A stretch of DNA of 64,000 nucleotides from Pedobacter terrae (GTDB lineage Bacteria > Bacteroidota > Bacteroidia > Sphingobacteriales > Sphingobacteriaceae): NCBI RefSeq assembly GCF_900100705.1, contig NZ_FNCH01000005.1:124001-188000 (forward strand). Direction: 5' to 3'. A model generated the notes under the pieces. It searched no databases and had not been told where the DNA came from. It worked only from the letters and a program-made list of their open reading frames with translations. The position numbers and the translations under genes were made by a program. Positions 43,994-53,338 of the stretch are shown one piece after another (positions within the stretch are counted from its first letter, which is position 1; every line of letters starts with the position of its first letter).

Positions 43994-46138
43994 ATGGAAC
44001 TTAAGATAAAAAGGAAAGGCAATATTGTTGCTGCTGTTGAAATTGATGAAAACACCGTGTTTAATCAGGAATGGATGGGGGTTGAAAAGATTACTTCAAC
44101 CTTCATTTTATCCAGCCCTGTTGATATTCGGGTTAACGATTATGTTGAGTTTTTAGGCGAAAAATACACTATTAAAAATGGCGTGCCTTGTGATCAATCT
44201 AATGGCTCAACATTTAAGTATAATCTTGAGTTCTTTAGCCCAACATATTATTTGTACAACGTGCCAATGATGCATTTAGATCGCGTTAAGTTTTCGTATG
44301 TAGGTACGCCGTTGGAAGTGCTTTCTTTAATTATCGATAATTTAAATAGTGAAGAAGCTGGATGGAGCATCGGGGATTGTTCTTTGATTTCAGAGCCTGA
44401 AACCTTCAATTTCGATCAGCAAAGTTGTAGAACGGCATTAACAACTTTGGCCGAAACATTTAAATTAGAATATAAAGTTAAAGGCAAAAAGATTTATTTG
44501 CTGGAAAAATTGGGCGAAACGCAAAACATTGTTTTGAAGTATGGCCGTGGGCATGGCCTTATCAATGCGGCACGTCAGGCGGTTGACAGGGAATATGCAA
44601 CTGTTTGGCGTTTTTATGGTGGCTCAACAAATTTGCCGGAAGGCTACCGAAATGGCATGGATAGGATTGCTTTAGATTCGCCCTATTTATTAAACGATGA
44701 TATTTATGGCCGTAAACATGGAAGTGTGATCTTTGAGGATGTTTTTCCGCGCCGTACAGGTTCGGTAACGTCAATTGACGGGTTAAATGCGATTATCGAT
44801 AATACTTTATATTTTGATTTAAATATTCAGTCAATAAGTGATGGAGGCGCTAGAATCGTTTTTAAATCCGGTGAATTAAGCGGGGGCGAATTTGTAATTA
44901 AATCCTATAACCCAACAACTAAAAAAATAACCTTTGGAGATAAGAAGGATGAAACAACAGGTTATATCACCCCAAATGCAAGCTTTTCCGCAGCTGTAGG
45001 CGATAAATATACTTTGATCGGTATAATTATGCCGCAAACATATGTTGATGCCGCTGAAGCGGAGGTATTGGCGTTAGGGACTGAACACGCAAAAGCAAAT
45101 AGTTTCCCGCCAGTGGCCTTCCCTTTAAATATTGACGAAAAGTTTATTCGTGATATGCAGCTGACTTATAAAATAGTTGCTGGTGATTATGTTTACGTTA
45201 TTTCTGAAGCTTTGGGTATCAATACCAAAATAAGAATGCAGTCAATTTCTTATCCTTTGGTTAATCCTGCCAATATTGTTGGTGTGGTGTCTGATGTTGC
45301 GCAATATTCAATAGTTGAAAAACTTAAAAAAGATGTTATTCAGAATAAAAAGGAAACGGCAAAAAGCGTGGCAGTTGCGCTATACGCCCGTCAATTGGCT
45401 GATGAAGTAAGCAATGCAGCTATTTTAAATCAATTCAAGCATACTTATGTTGGCGATCAGGCTATTTTAACAGGTGCTTTCGTTGCTGGCAATCCTGAAG
45501 CTGGTGCGGTAGCAGGTATCAATGGTGCGGAAAACGATCCTGAAACTATTCGTTTTTGGGCTGGTTCATCATTTGCAGATAAAGAAAACGCACCTTTTAG
45601 GGTTTCCCAAAACGGTGATGTAGTTATGCGTAACGCGACACTTCAATCATCCGCAGCAGGAAAGCGTATTGAAATAAATAGTGACGAAAATAATTTAAGG
45701 TTTTTTGGCGCTGATGGTAACATGTTAATTGACTTTGATGATGATAGTGCGCTCGAAGGTGTTTCAATTACTCCTAATGATCCGCCGTTGCCTCCTACGC
45801 TTCATTTTACTTATGGTCCAGGTATAAGGGTTGGTAATTTTGAAAATGGCTTGGGCGGTTCGTCAATTAGTCGTAAAGGCTTCTTTTCGAATGGAGTAAT
45901 TGAGTGTAGGGATATCGCAACTAAACAAGTTGTTTTTAAGGTTGAAAACGGTAATATCATGCTTTCTGGTAACATTGTTATGGCTGGCGCTATAGAGATA
46001 TCAAATACTACTTCAGGCGGTATAACGATGGGTACAGAGCCGGGGTTAAGCACAAGTTATGATGTTCGTGTCGGTGGTGATTCTTTCGTTAGATTAAAGT
46101 GGGTTAAAGGCGTTTTGGTTGGAATAACTCCTTTGTAG
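43994..46138 (+). CDS. Tail tip/endopeptidase-like protein (Tal-like)
   Basis: 714 residues. N-terminal ~370 residues resemble tail-associated hub proteins (VEKITSTFILSSPVDIRVNDYVEFLGEKYTI, ESPTYYLYNVPM-like segment, FNFDQQSCRTALTTLAETF). C-terminal part is beta-rich (EPGLSTSYDVRVGG). Last gene of the tail operon. Confidence 0.65.
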   Translation: MELKIKRKGNIVAAVEIDENTVFNQEWMGVEKITSTFILSSPVDIRVNDYVEFLGEKYTIKNGVPCDQSNGSTFKYNLEFFSPTYYLYNVPMMHLDRVKFSYVGTPLEVLSLIIDNLNSEEAGWSIGDCSLISEPETFNFDQQSCRTALTTLAETFKLEYKVKGKKIYLLEKLGETQNIVLKYGRGHGLINAARQAVDREYATVWRFYGGSTNLPEGYRNGMDRIALDSPYLLNDDIYGRKHGSVIFEDVFPRRTGSVTSIDGLNAIIDNTLYFDLNIQSISDGGARIVFKSGELSGGEFVIKSYNPTTKKITFGDKKDETTGYITPNASFSAAVGDKYTLIGIIMPQTYVDAAEAEVLALGTEHAKANSFPPVAFPLNIDEKFIRDMQLTYKIVAGDYVYVISEALGINTKIRMQSISYPLVNPANIVGVVSDVAQYSIVEKLKKDVIQNKKETAKSVAVALYARQLADEVSNAAILNQFKHTYVGDQAILTGAFVAGNPEAGAVAGINGAENDPETIRFWAGSSFADKENAPFRVSQNGDVVMRNATLQSSAAGKRIEINSDENNLRFFGADGNMLIDFDDDSALEGVSITPNDPPLPPTLHFTYGPGIRVGNFENGLGGSSISRKGFFSNGVIECRDIATKQVVFKVENGNIMLSGNIVMAGAIEISNTTSGGITMGTEPGLSTSYDVRVGGDSFVRLKWVKGVLVGITPL

Positions 46139-46151
46139 CTTGAAAATAAAA

Positions 46152-46181
46152 AACCGCAATACCTCGTCAAGTATTGCGGTT
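46152..46181. terminator. Hairpin after the last tail gene
   Basis: AACCGCAATAC-CTCGTCAA-GTATTGCGGTT has an 11-pair stem. The T-run (TTTTTTATTTT) is on the - strand, so it works best against leftward transcripts. On the + strand the following bases are TAAACC. Confidence 0.6.
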
Positions 46182-46470
46182 AAACCGTAGCAGGTATTCA
46201 CTTCTAATTTTTGAACTGCTAAATTAAAATATTCTTTTGAAATAAAATTACGGGTTTCCGGAACTGCTGTTAATATTTCTATTTAAAAGTACTTCGCTTT
46301 ATTACTTGCTTAAGTATATTTAAAAAAAAATATTCCCTTACATCGATTCTTTTAGGGTTTTAAATATTTATTTTTATAAAGCAGCATAATAATCAACTAC
46401 TTTCTATTTCTCTTTTTATTCTTTTAAGTTCTTTTTAAAAGGTTTTAAAATAGTTTTAATCTACCCGTTT
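46182..46470. other. Non-coding AT-rich right end of the prophage
   Basis: About 290 bases without an open frame of any merit, low GC, ahead of R2 and R1. Nothing else recognised. Confidence 0.6.
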
Positions 46471-46490
46471 AAAATAGGACATTTGGTTTT
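46471..46490 (-). promoter_or_regulatory. Right-end transposase site R2
   Basis: On the - strand AAAACCAAATGTCCTATTTT, close to L2, and AAAACCAAATGT also occurs exactly in L1. 34 bp inside R1. Confidence 0.7.
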
Positions 46491-46506
46491 GATTTTTTCA
46501 AAAAAA

Positions 46507-46534
46507 AATGGAACATTTAGTTTTGGCGATCTTA
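46507..46534 (-). repeat. Right terminal inverted repeat (R1)
   Basis: On the - strand starts TAAGATCG and contains AAAACTAAATGTTCCATT. 22 of 28 positions equal L1. Confidence 0.9.
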
Positions 46535-46538
46535 CATG
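46535..46538. other. Target-site duplication, right copy (CATG)
   Basis: CATG as at 13160-13163. It provides an ATG in frame with the cupin fragment. Confidence 0.75.
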
Positions 46539-46673
46539 GGTGATGACAAGAAAATCTTAAACGAAGGAGATGTTTTTTTCGCGCCATCAAATGTATTTCA
46601 TGGTGTGGTATGTTTGGAAGCTGGATTATTGATTGATGTTTTTAACCCACACCGGGAAGATTTTTTGAAATAA
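46536..46673 (+). pseudogene. Cupin-domain protein, 3' fragment
   Basis: 45 codons (MGDDKKILNEGDVFFAPSNV ... GLLIDVFNPHREDFLK), the second half of the cupin barrel with FHGVVCLE. Non-functional unless joined to 12948-13163. Confidence 0.9.
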
Positions 46674-46719
46674 TACGGAGGTCAGGAGTCGGGGAGTTTG
46701 GGTGTATATTAATAAATGC

Positions 46720-46819
46720 CGTCATTTCGAGCGGAGTGCAACGCAGTTGAGAAATCTATCTATAAAGAGCCTTTTTAATTTAGATCTCTCCATTTCGCTG
46801 CGCTTCAGTCGAGATGACG
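46720..46819. repeat. Host palindromic repeat copy
   Basis: CGTCATTTCGAGCGGAGTGC ... TCGAGATGACG, the same family as 12870 and 62845, with a longer interior. In the gap after the cupin. Confidence 0.85.
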
Positions 46820-46863
46820 ACCGTTCAACGTGGCGGTCGCTTCGCCCCCCTCCATCTTAAGCC

Positions 46864-47424
46864 CTACTCAAACGTAAAACGCACATTCTTATAACCCAAA
46901 CCTTCAATAATTGGCTTAAGCACAGCTGTAGCATTGGTTTTAGTCTGCGGTAAAATGCTCGATTTTTTAACTTCAGCGGTAATTTGCCTTTCGGCGGCTT
47001 TATATGCTTCATCTACCAAACCGGCTTCGCGGAAAAAAGCCATCTTGGTATCGTAAACACGTGAGTTTTTATGGTCGATTTTTACATAACAGATTTCAGG
47101 CTGTGGTAAATTTACTACAGCAGTGTCCGCATCAATGTTAATATCTTCTTTGGTAATTTTAGTCAGATCGATACAACCTACCGCTTCTGCCTTAACAATC
47201 AATAAAACACTGGCTTCGGGTAAAAAATCTGTTTTATTTTTATGTTCTAAAACATCACTAATCTGGTATCTTACCAGTTCTAATTTACCTATAGCCTCAA
47301 TTTTCTCTACCAGGAGCTGATGTTTGCTTTCTACAGTGGTATTGATACTGAACTTTTTGGAGATAAAAAAGTAAGCTGCAACCAAAAGAATTAACCAGGG
47401 CAAAAGACGGAAAAAGAGCTTCAT
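46864..47424 (-). CDS. DUF4230 membrane-anchored protein
   Basis: 186 residues. One N-terminal membrane segment (LFFRLLPWLILLVAAYFFI), then a DUF4230 domain (ESKHQLLVEKIEAIGKLELVRYQI ... ADTAVVNLPQPEI). Function of this family is unknown. Transcribed towards the prophage. Confidence 0.85.
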   Translation of the reverse strand: MKLFFRLLPWLILLVAAYFFISKKFSINTTVESKHQLLVEKIEAIGKLELVRYQISDVLEHKNKTDFLPEASVLLIVKAEAVGCIDLTKITKEDINIDADTAVVNLPQPEICYVKIDHKNSRVYDTKMAFFREAGLVDEAYKAAERQITAEVKKSSILPQTKTNATAVLKPIIEGLGYKNVRFTFE

Positions 47425-47558
47425 ATTTTAAAAATTTCGGGTATAACATGTGTGTATTTAATCTGTCGCACAATAATTAATCCATTTATTTACATTAAAT
47501 ATTTTTTTGGCAAAAGATTTGTAATACCAATATCACACACACAAATAAACAAATCAAC

Positions 47559-47954
47559 ATGAAAAAATTTACCATCTTAATGCTTTGCATTGCCACACTA
47601 GGTCTGGCTTCGTGCAAGAAAGATCCAATTGTTAATCAAACTACACCGAACCGAACAATTATATTTGATAAACCGGCTAATAGCTGGAGGCTGTTAGCGG
47701 GAACAACAAATACTTATTATGTTGATTTAGTCGCTAATGAAATTGATAATATTAATGTTCAAGATGAAGGTGTTCTCGTTTATATTGCTACAGACGGAAC
47801 CAATTCTACAGGATACTTTCAAATTCCTAATCAAGCCCAAAGTTATGATTATGATATATATACCGGTTCAATCCGTATTTATTCTTATGGGCCACCACCA
47901 ACAAATACAATTCGGATAAAAGTTGTTTTAGTGGCTGCAGAAAATGTAACATAG
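47559..47954 (+). CDS. Small hypothetical lipoprotein
   Basis: 131 residues. Lipoprotein signal with lipobox GLASC (C19), then a beta-rich domain (NSWRLLAGTTNTYYVDLVANEI). Not recognised further. Single gene with its own terminator. Confidence 0.75.
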   Translation: MKKFTILMLCIATLGLASCKKDPIVNQTTPNRTIIFDKPANSWRLLAGTTNTYYVDLVANEIDNINVQDEGVLVYIATDGTNSTGYFQIPNQAQSYDYDIYTGSIRIYSYGPPPTNTIRIKVVLVAAENVT

Positions 47955-47971
47955 AAAAATATTAAAATACT

Positions 47972-48009
47972 AAAAAAGGACCATGTTTAGCTAAACATGG
48001 TCCTTTTTT
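47972..48009. terminator. Strong bidirectional terminator
   Basis: AAAAAAGGACCATGTTTAG and CTAAACATGGTCCTTTTTT form a perfect 38-bp palindrome with A and T runs at its ends, between convergent genes. Confidence 0.93.
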
Positions 48010-48053
48010 CGCCTTATTTCTGATCAGAAAAAGCAGAGAAATTATACCTATGA

Positions 48054-49046
48054 TTAAAACTCCAGGTATCTGCTAATATTCAACTGAACGTGGTCGTTTT
48101 TTTGATGCTCGCCCCTATTTAATTGTAAAGCGCGTACATTCACACCGTTTCTTTCCAACAGCAGTTCCTCGTAAAAACCTTTATAGTATACATCTTTTAC
48201 TTCAAAACGCCTGCTGCTCCAGTTGTTGCCGATTTCAGCCCATTCAGGATAAAAAACCACGTGATCTTTTTGTGTTTTCAAACCGATTTTTTCCGCATCA
48301 TCTCGCGTTAAAACTACAGCATTACCTAAAATTTGTGCAGTATAAATGTGTTTTGGTTGCTGGTAAATTTCAGCCGGCTTTCCCGTCTGCAAAAGTTCTC
48401 CATTCCGCAAAATCAATAACTGATCGGCCAGAAACAAACCATCGGCCGGATCGTGCGACACCAATATCACCGTTACACCCGTTTCGGCAGCTATACGTTT
48501 GATATCGGCACGAAGCTGGTTTTTTAACAGGGCGTCAACCTGACTAAAAGGCTCATCTAAAAGCAAAACCTGCGTATCCGAAACCATGGCTTTAGCAATA
48601 GCCACGCGCTGTTGCTCACCTCCACTTAATTCGATGATTTTCTTGTTCTGTAGCAGTGAAATCCGTAAATGCTCCATCATGGCCAAAGTTTTTTCGGCTT
48701 TGGTTTTTAGGTCAGTATTGGATAATTGCGAGGCAATATTATCATAAACTTTCGCATAAATGTTAAGCGAAAAGTCCTGTGTAACCATTTTCATCTGCTT
48801 GTGTCCAGGAATCAACTGCTCATCTGGCCCCTTAACACGCTTATCTTCGAAATAGATTTCGCCTTCATCGGTTTTTAATAAACCATAGATGGATTTTAAT
48901 AGGGTCGATTTTCCACTACCGCTTTCGCCAATAATGGCCACCACATCGCCGCTGTTGATATCGAAACTTACATTTTTAATGCCACCAGCCTGTTCTGCCT
49001 GATATTGCTTGGTTAAATTTTTAACACTGATTAAGGTATTGCTCAC
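48054..49046 (-). CDS. ABC transporter ATP-binding protein (PotA-like)
   Basis: 330 residues. Walker A GESGSGKST (about residue 38), signature LSGGEQQR, Walker B VLLLDEPF, H-loop VILVSHDP. A C-terminal ~90-residue extension resembles the regulatory TOBE-type domain of import ATPases. Partner permease genes are not in the window, so the substrate is unknown. Confidence 0.85.
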   Translation of the reverse strand: MSNTLISVKNLTKQYQAEQAGGIKNVSFDINSGDVVAIIGESGSGKSTLLKSIYGLLKTDEGEIYFEDKRVKGPDEQLIPGHKQMKMVTQDFSLNIYAKVYDNIASQLSNTDLKTKAEKTLAMMEHLRISLLQNKKIIELSGGEQQRVAIAKAMVSDTQVLLLDEPFSQVDALLKNQLRADIKRIAAETGVTVILVSHDPADGLFLADQLLILRNGELLQTGKPAEIYQQPKHIYTAQILGNAVVLTRDDAEKIGLKTQKDHVVFYPEWAEIGNNWSSRRFEVKDVYYKGFYEELLLERNGVNVRALQLNRGEHQKNDHVQLNISRYLEF

Positions 49047-49421
49047 AGGGTAAAGATAAGAAAAAGGTGGAGGGTTTTGAGGCTGAAGGTGTAAGGTTAA
49101 AACATGTATAATTGTTAGTATTGTATTTTGATCAGTTTTTTCCCCCTTTTCCTAACGCGATCGTCACCCTGATCCGATAGCTATCGGATTTATTTCAGGG
49201 TCTTTCATGCTAAAAAGATGCTGAAATAAATTCAGCATGACGATCGATCTGGACTAGGCTTTTTTAAAAAACTTTTTAACAAATAATTATCGAATTCAGG
49301 CTTATAAACAAAAAATCCTGTTCCGCCTAACCGAAACAGGATCTGTTCACTTGTGTTTGTTTTATGCTGCTAAGTTATCTCATCTAAATAGATTAACCTG
49401 TCCCTTTAAGGGATTTAGGAG
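49047..49421. repeat. Non-coding gap with host palindromes
   Basis: 375 bases without a gene. Holds ATCCGATAGCTATCGGAT (49172-49189) within a larger arrangement CCCTGATCC ... TTTCAGGG, and the inverted pair GATGCTGAAAT / ATTCAGCAT. The last 60 bases are AT-rich. Confidence 0.7.
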
Positions 49422-50207
49422 TTAGTTTAACCCAAAAGTAACCCCGAAGCTCATATTCTTTAAGCCAGCTTGCTGTGTAGTGGTAAACATATCGTTAAAG
49501 TAATACTTGGTAAACAAACCTAAACCGCCATAACCAAACCTAACGGTACCACCGTAACGAACTGATTGAAAGTGGTAGCTATCATATTGTTTCTCTTTGC
49601 CGCGTTCTTCGCTAATCTGTTTAATTTTTCCGTTTAATAAAAAGCTAACCTCCGGACCTAATACTAGGTAAAACCTTTTGCCATTTTTGTTTTCTGCAGT
49701 GCGGAATTCAAAGTTTAATGGAATGTGTACATAGCTGCTCGAGAAACGGTTTTTAGAAAAATGTACCGGCGATTGGTCAGTGTAGACAAACTCATTTGAG
49801 TTTTTAGCAATGGTGATGTCTTTCCTCAAACGGATTAAAGTCCAGTCAAACCCACCCGCTACATAAACCTTAAAGTTTGAATTAAAACGGTATCCAAACT
49901 GTAAAACATCAAAAGAGAATGTACTGGTTTTGCCACCTTTGTAATCTAAGAAATCGTTATTTGGAGATAAATTAAAGCTGCCATTATCAATTAACCTGGA
50001 GAAACCCAAATCTACCCGGGTAAAGGTAATTCCGCCTACAAAACGGCCCCTTTTAACTGAATCTGTAGATTTGGTTTTAATGATTATGCCATGCCCTTCA
50101 CTATAATCCGTTTTCTTTTTGGTACTATCTTGTTGAGCAAAAGCACCAGGAGCCATAACACCGGCAAGCCCGCTTACCATAAGTGTTGTATAAATTAGAC
50201 GTTTCAT
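49422..50207 (-). CDS. Outer-membrane beta-barrel protein
   Basis: 261 residues. Signal peptide MKRLIYTTLMVSGLAGVMAPG with cleavage near AFAQ, then alternating aromatic strands ending in MSFGVTFGLN, the C-terminal barrel signature. Downstream of a sigma/anti-sigma pair, so it may be their target. Confidence 0.8.
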   Translation of the reverse strand: MKRLIYTTLMVSGLAGVMAPGAFAQQDSTKKKTDYSEGHGIIIKTKSTDSVKRGRFVGGITFTRVDLGFSRLIDNGSFNLSPNNDFLDYKGGKTSTFSFDVLQFGYRFNSNFKVYVAGGFDWTLIRLRKDITIAKNSNEFVYTDQSPVHFSKNRFSSSYVHIPLNFEFRTAENKNGKRFYLVLGPEVSFLLNGKIKQISEERGKEKQYDSYHFQSVRYGGTVRFGYGGLGLFTKYYFNDMFTTTQQAGLKNMSFGVTFGLN

Positions 50208-50296
50208 ATGAGTGTGTTGTTGAGTTATTAAATGAGTGAATTATTGAATGTTGAATACTGTTAACTAAAAACTGTTAATTGTAAACTGGAAACTGT

Positions 50297-51058
50297 TTAC
50301 TTCTTACTGCGTTTACCAAATTTAAAAGGCCCGATATTAATTGATGACAGGGATGAATCGTCATCATCAGTACGGAACTGAATCAGTTTATCTTTTCTTT
50401 TATCCATTTTGTTAACGATAAGGTTTACCACATCGCCCACATTACGGATGCCCTTATTACTTTGTTCATTATCATTAACAGGCTCGTCTGTTTTAACCGG
50501 TGTTGCAACAGTTGCAGTGACAATCTCTTCCTTCGGGTGCAGAATCGCCTCTTCTATTTTCGTTCTGATATCTTTTTTAGGTTCCTCCACTTTCGCTACA
50601 ACGGTTTCCTGTTTTAGCGTTTCAGGTGCGGTAATCATGCTATGCCTTTCCTTTAACGTAATGGGCTTCGCTTCATTTTTAACCTTTGTTCTGGCAATAG
50701 CGCTAACCACCTCAGGTCTAACCGGTAAAACCGGCTCCATATTTTCAACTACCCCAGCTGTTGTATCTTTAACAATTGGTTCTTTTACTTCAAGTTTAGT
50801 TTTTTCTATAGTATTATTTGCCAATTGTTTATCCTCATTGGTTGTATTTTGTTGTTGATAAAGCAAAATCCCAATCGTGGCGATCAGTAAAACCGCTGCA
50901 GCTGACAACCAATATATTGGTATCATTCTTTTTTTCTTTGGTGTGATTTCGCTTTCTATATTGCTCCACAAATCTCGCGAAGGTGATACTTCCGCATCAG
51001 TAAAAGCATCTTTAAATAACTGATCAAAATCCTTATCCCGTATAGGTTGCATAACCAA
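50297..51058 (-). CDS. Membrane anti-sigma-like protein
   Basis: 253 residues. Short cytoplasmic N terminus (DFDQLFKDAFTDAEVSPSRDL), one membrane segment (WLSAAAVLLIATIGILLY), and a long Lys/Glu/Val-rich periplasmic tail. Its 5' end overlaps the sigma gene by 26 bases. Role inferred from this pairing. Confidence 0.75.
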   Translation of the reverse strand: MVMQPIRDKDFDQLFKDAFTDAEVSPSRDLWSNIESEITPKKKRMIPIYWLSAAAVLLIATIGILLYQQQNTTNEDKQLANNTIEKTKLEVKEPIVKDTTAGVVENMEPVLPVRPEVVSAIARTKVKNEAKPITLKERHSMITAPETLKQETVVAKVEEPKKDIRTKIEEAILHPKEEIVTATVATPVKTDEPVNDNEQSNKGIRNVGDVVNLIVNKMDKRKDKLIQFRTDDDDSSLSSINIGPFKFGKRSKK

Positions 51059-51602
51059 ATCCCTCCATTTTTATAATTTCTTCTTTTAATATTGCTCTTG
51101 CTCTCGATAATTGCGATTTGCTCGCCCCTTCTGAAATGCCTAATGTTTCGCTAATTTCCTTATGAGAGTAGCCCTCAATTACATACATGTTAAAAACCAT
51201 CCGGTAACCATCTGCTAATTTTTGTATCACTTTCATCAGGTCTTGCATGCCTAAACGGCTAAAATCAAACCCGGTTGATGGTTGCTCGTAAGCTTCATCT
51301 ATTTCCACTACGTTTAAGCTGCGTAAATTCTTTCGGTAACTCTCAATAGCCGTATTCACCATTACTCTTCTAATCCAGCCTTCAAAAGAACCCTCACCCC
51401 GGTATTCCTTAATTTTCTGAAAAACTTTAATGTAGCCCATCTGCAATACATCTTCAGCTTCCATTCTATCTTTGGCGTACCGCATACAAACCGCCAACAT
51501 CTTCGATGCCGTTTGCTTGTAAAGCAACTCTTGCATCTTCCGGTCGCCAGCCTTGCAGCCTTCCATCAAATCGTTTATTGTATAGCTTCGCGTCAATTTC
51601 AT
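51033..51602 (-). CDS. ECF-type RNA polymerase sigma factor
   Basis: 189 residues with region 2 (AVCMRYAKDRMEAEDVLQMGYIKVFQKIKEYRGEGSFEGWI) and region 4 helix-turn-helix (YSHKEISETLGISEGASKSQLSRARAIL), and no region 1 or 3, the ECF layout. Likely controlled by the membrane protein that follows. Confidence 0.92.
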   Translation of the reverse strand: MKLTRSYTINDLMEGCKAGDRKMQELLYKQTASKMLAVCMRYAKDRMEAEDVLQMGYIKVFQKIKEYRGEGSFEGWIRRVMVNTAIESYRKNLRSLNVVEIDEAYEQPSTGFDFSRLGMQDLMKVIQKLADGYRMVFNMYVIEGYSHKEISETLGISEGASKSQLSRARAILKEEIIKMEGFGYATYTG

Positions 51603-51996
51603 TGTGTGTTTGTATATAGAAGATGGCAGATTACAAACAATGGTTGCATGGAGAGAGAGAAAAAGTTAAATAAAATTAAATTCAGAAATAAACATATTGA
51701 TTATCAAACATTTACAGTTAAAATAATTTTCAAGAAAGATATAGATTTTTTATTTGAAAATGAACATACAGCATTCCATCGGGAGCAGCAGTCCCGCTAT
51801 TCGCTTCAAAGCCTCGGTTCGTTCCTCACCTTCGTGTTTTTCGCTGCTATCGCCTGCCTGCAACGGGCAGGAGTTTAGGAGGCAGTGGCAATGCTTAAAA
51901 TAACTAAACCCATAGCTTTTTTAACCTATGGGTTTGAAATGGATGAATTTCAACCCTAAACCCTAAACCTCTTACCCTCTACCTTCCATCCTTTTT
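51603..51996. repeat. Non-coding gap
   Basis: 394 bases. A 122-codon open frame here lacks a convincing start and runs through a G/C-rich repeat-like stretch (51780-51880, CGGGAGCAGCAGTCCCG and CCTGCCTGCAACGGGCAGG). Near 51950-52010 it is pyrimidine-rich (CCCTAAACC, TACCCTCTACC). Confidence 0.6.
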
Positions 51997-53154
51997 CTAC
52001 CTTCCACCTTGCCTCACTTTAAACAACTTGAAATCCTGTTTATAGGTCAAAAAGAAGGAGTGGTTAAACTGAAGTTGTTTATCGGTATGATCAAGATCGA
52101 TATGTGGTTCGAAACGAACATCAAGGTATAAATGCGGAATCAATTCTTTTTGATACGCATATCGCAACGAAACAATATTCCGCGAACTTTGTCTTAAGCC
52201 TGGACTATACAGGTTATCAGAAACAGATTCATACAGAGGCATACCTTTAATCGAAATAAAGTTATTGCCTTTCCAGTAAGAAGCTACCAAACTGCCCCAT
52301 TTACTTTCTACACCTGCATTTAACCATAAACCAAAACCACCTTGGTAGGCCCTTCTTTTATCAGGAGAAAAATCTTTGTAAACAGCGACATAGTTATCCG
52401 TATAGACCTGTTTAATATTGCTATTAATGTCTTTATGCAACTTTATACCCGTTGCACCATTAAACATGGTGGTAATCGGGATTTCTTTTAGCACATCTAT
52501 CTGCCCGCCTTGATGGAAAGCTAAAAACTGTGCGGGAATGCTCAATTTCCACTCGTCATTTTTGATCAAAAAACTCTCCGTAGATAATCCACCGATAATT
52601 TCCTCTTTGGTCGGATCACCCTTATAAATCATTTTCTGCCAGGCAATCCAGGCATCTAAAGTAAATCGCTTACGCTCAACCAATAATTGTGTTCCATATT
52701 CAATCGGTGTAGTTAAAATCCTTTCGAAATCGTATAAAGGCTCGATATACTTATGCTGGATATTTCCTTCTAGACTACCAAAAATTAAGGTGAGATTACG
52801 CTTATGGTATTTTACACTAAACAATGGTTTGGCATCAGAAATTCCGTTCCGCCCGAAATCTTTCCTGATGAAAGCACCAGCGGTGATGGCCAGGTTTGGA
52901 TGTGCATAATACACCAACTGAGGCTGTAGCTGTGTTCCATATAAGGTATAACCATCATGAAAATCGTTGGTATATTCATAATTACGAACGTAGTTTAAGT
53001 TGTAGAAGTTAAAATGAACTTCGTTAGTTAAGCTGCTATCAGGACGGATCCTGTTTTCGAAAGCCGATTGATTAAACTGTGCCGAAGCAAAATAAGAACT
53101 AAATAAGAAAGTTATTAGTAGTAAGGACTTTTTCAGGTCCGGGGTTGTAAACAT
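51997..53154 (-). CDS. Outer-membrane protein
   Basis: 385 residues. Signal peptide ending FASAQ, then many aromatic beta strands (FNFYNLNYVRNYEYTNDFH, FLTYKQDFKLFKVRQGG at the end). Barrel-like; ligand unknown. Confidence 0.7.
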   Translation of the reverse strand: MFTTPDLKKSLLLITFLFSSYFASAQFNQSAFENRIRPDSSLTNEVHFNFYNLNYVRNYEYTNDFHDGYTLYGTQLQPQLVYYAHPNLAITAGAFIRKDFGRNGISDAKPLFSVKYHKRNLTLIFGSLEGNIQHKYIEPLYDFERILTTPIEYGTQLLVERKRFTLDAWIAWQKMIYKGDPTKEEIIGGLSTESFLIKNDEWKLSIPAQFLAFHQGGQIDVLKEIPITTMFNGATGIKLHKDINSNIKQVYTDNYVAVYKDFSPDKRRAYQGGFGLWLNAGVESKWGSLVASYWKGNNFISIKGMPLYESVSDNLYSPGLRQSSRNIVSLRYAYQKELIPHLYLDVRFEPHIDLDHTDKQLQFNHSFFLTYKQDFKLFKVRQGGR

Positions 53155-53338
53155 GAGCTTGGATTTTATCGCCCAAATTTAGAATAGTTTTTGATTTATT
53201 TAACCGCAAAGTACGCGAAGTTTACGCAAAGGAAACAAAGTTAATAGGGGTTGACCACCAGTGCACAATGAGCAGTGTTTTAACACTATTAATTACTAGC
53301 AATATTTTTTATGCCTCAGCAACTTTTTGATTTAAAGA

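Larger units (their letters stand above)
13164..46534. mobile_element. Mu-like transposable prophage, 33.4 kb
   Basis: Bounded by 28-bp imperfect terminal inverted repeats inside an interrupted cupin gene. It carries repressor, MuA-like DDE transposase and MuB-like ATPase at the left end, Mu-family head genes (gp27/28-like terminase, DUF935 portal, MuF, gp36, gpG, protease/scaffold), a lysis cassette and siphovirus-type tail genes. There is no tyrosine or serine integrase and no tRNA attachment site. No gene is obviously broken, so it may be active. Confidence 0.95.

Noticed and set aside
13164..46534. Site-specific (integrase) prophage
   Set aside because: No tyrosine or serine recombinase, no tRNA target, and terminal inverted repeats with a short duplication instead.
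51513..51878. 122-codon open frame in the gap after the sigma gene
   Set aside because: Mostly antisense to the sigma gene start and repeat-like G/C-rich DNA; no family pattern.
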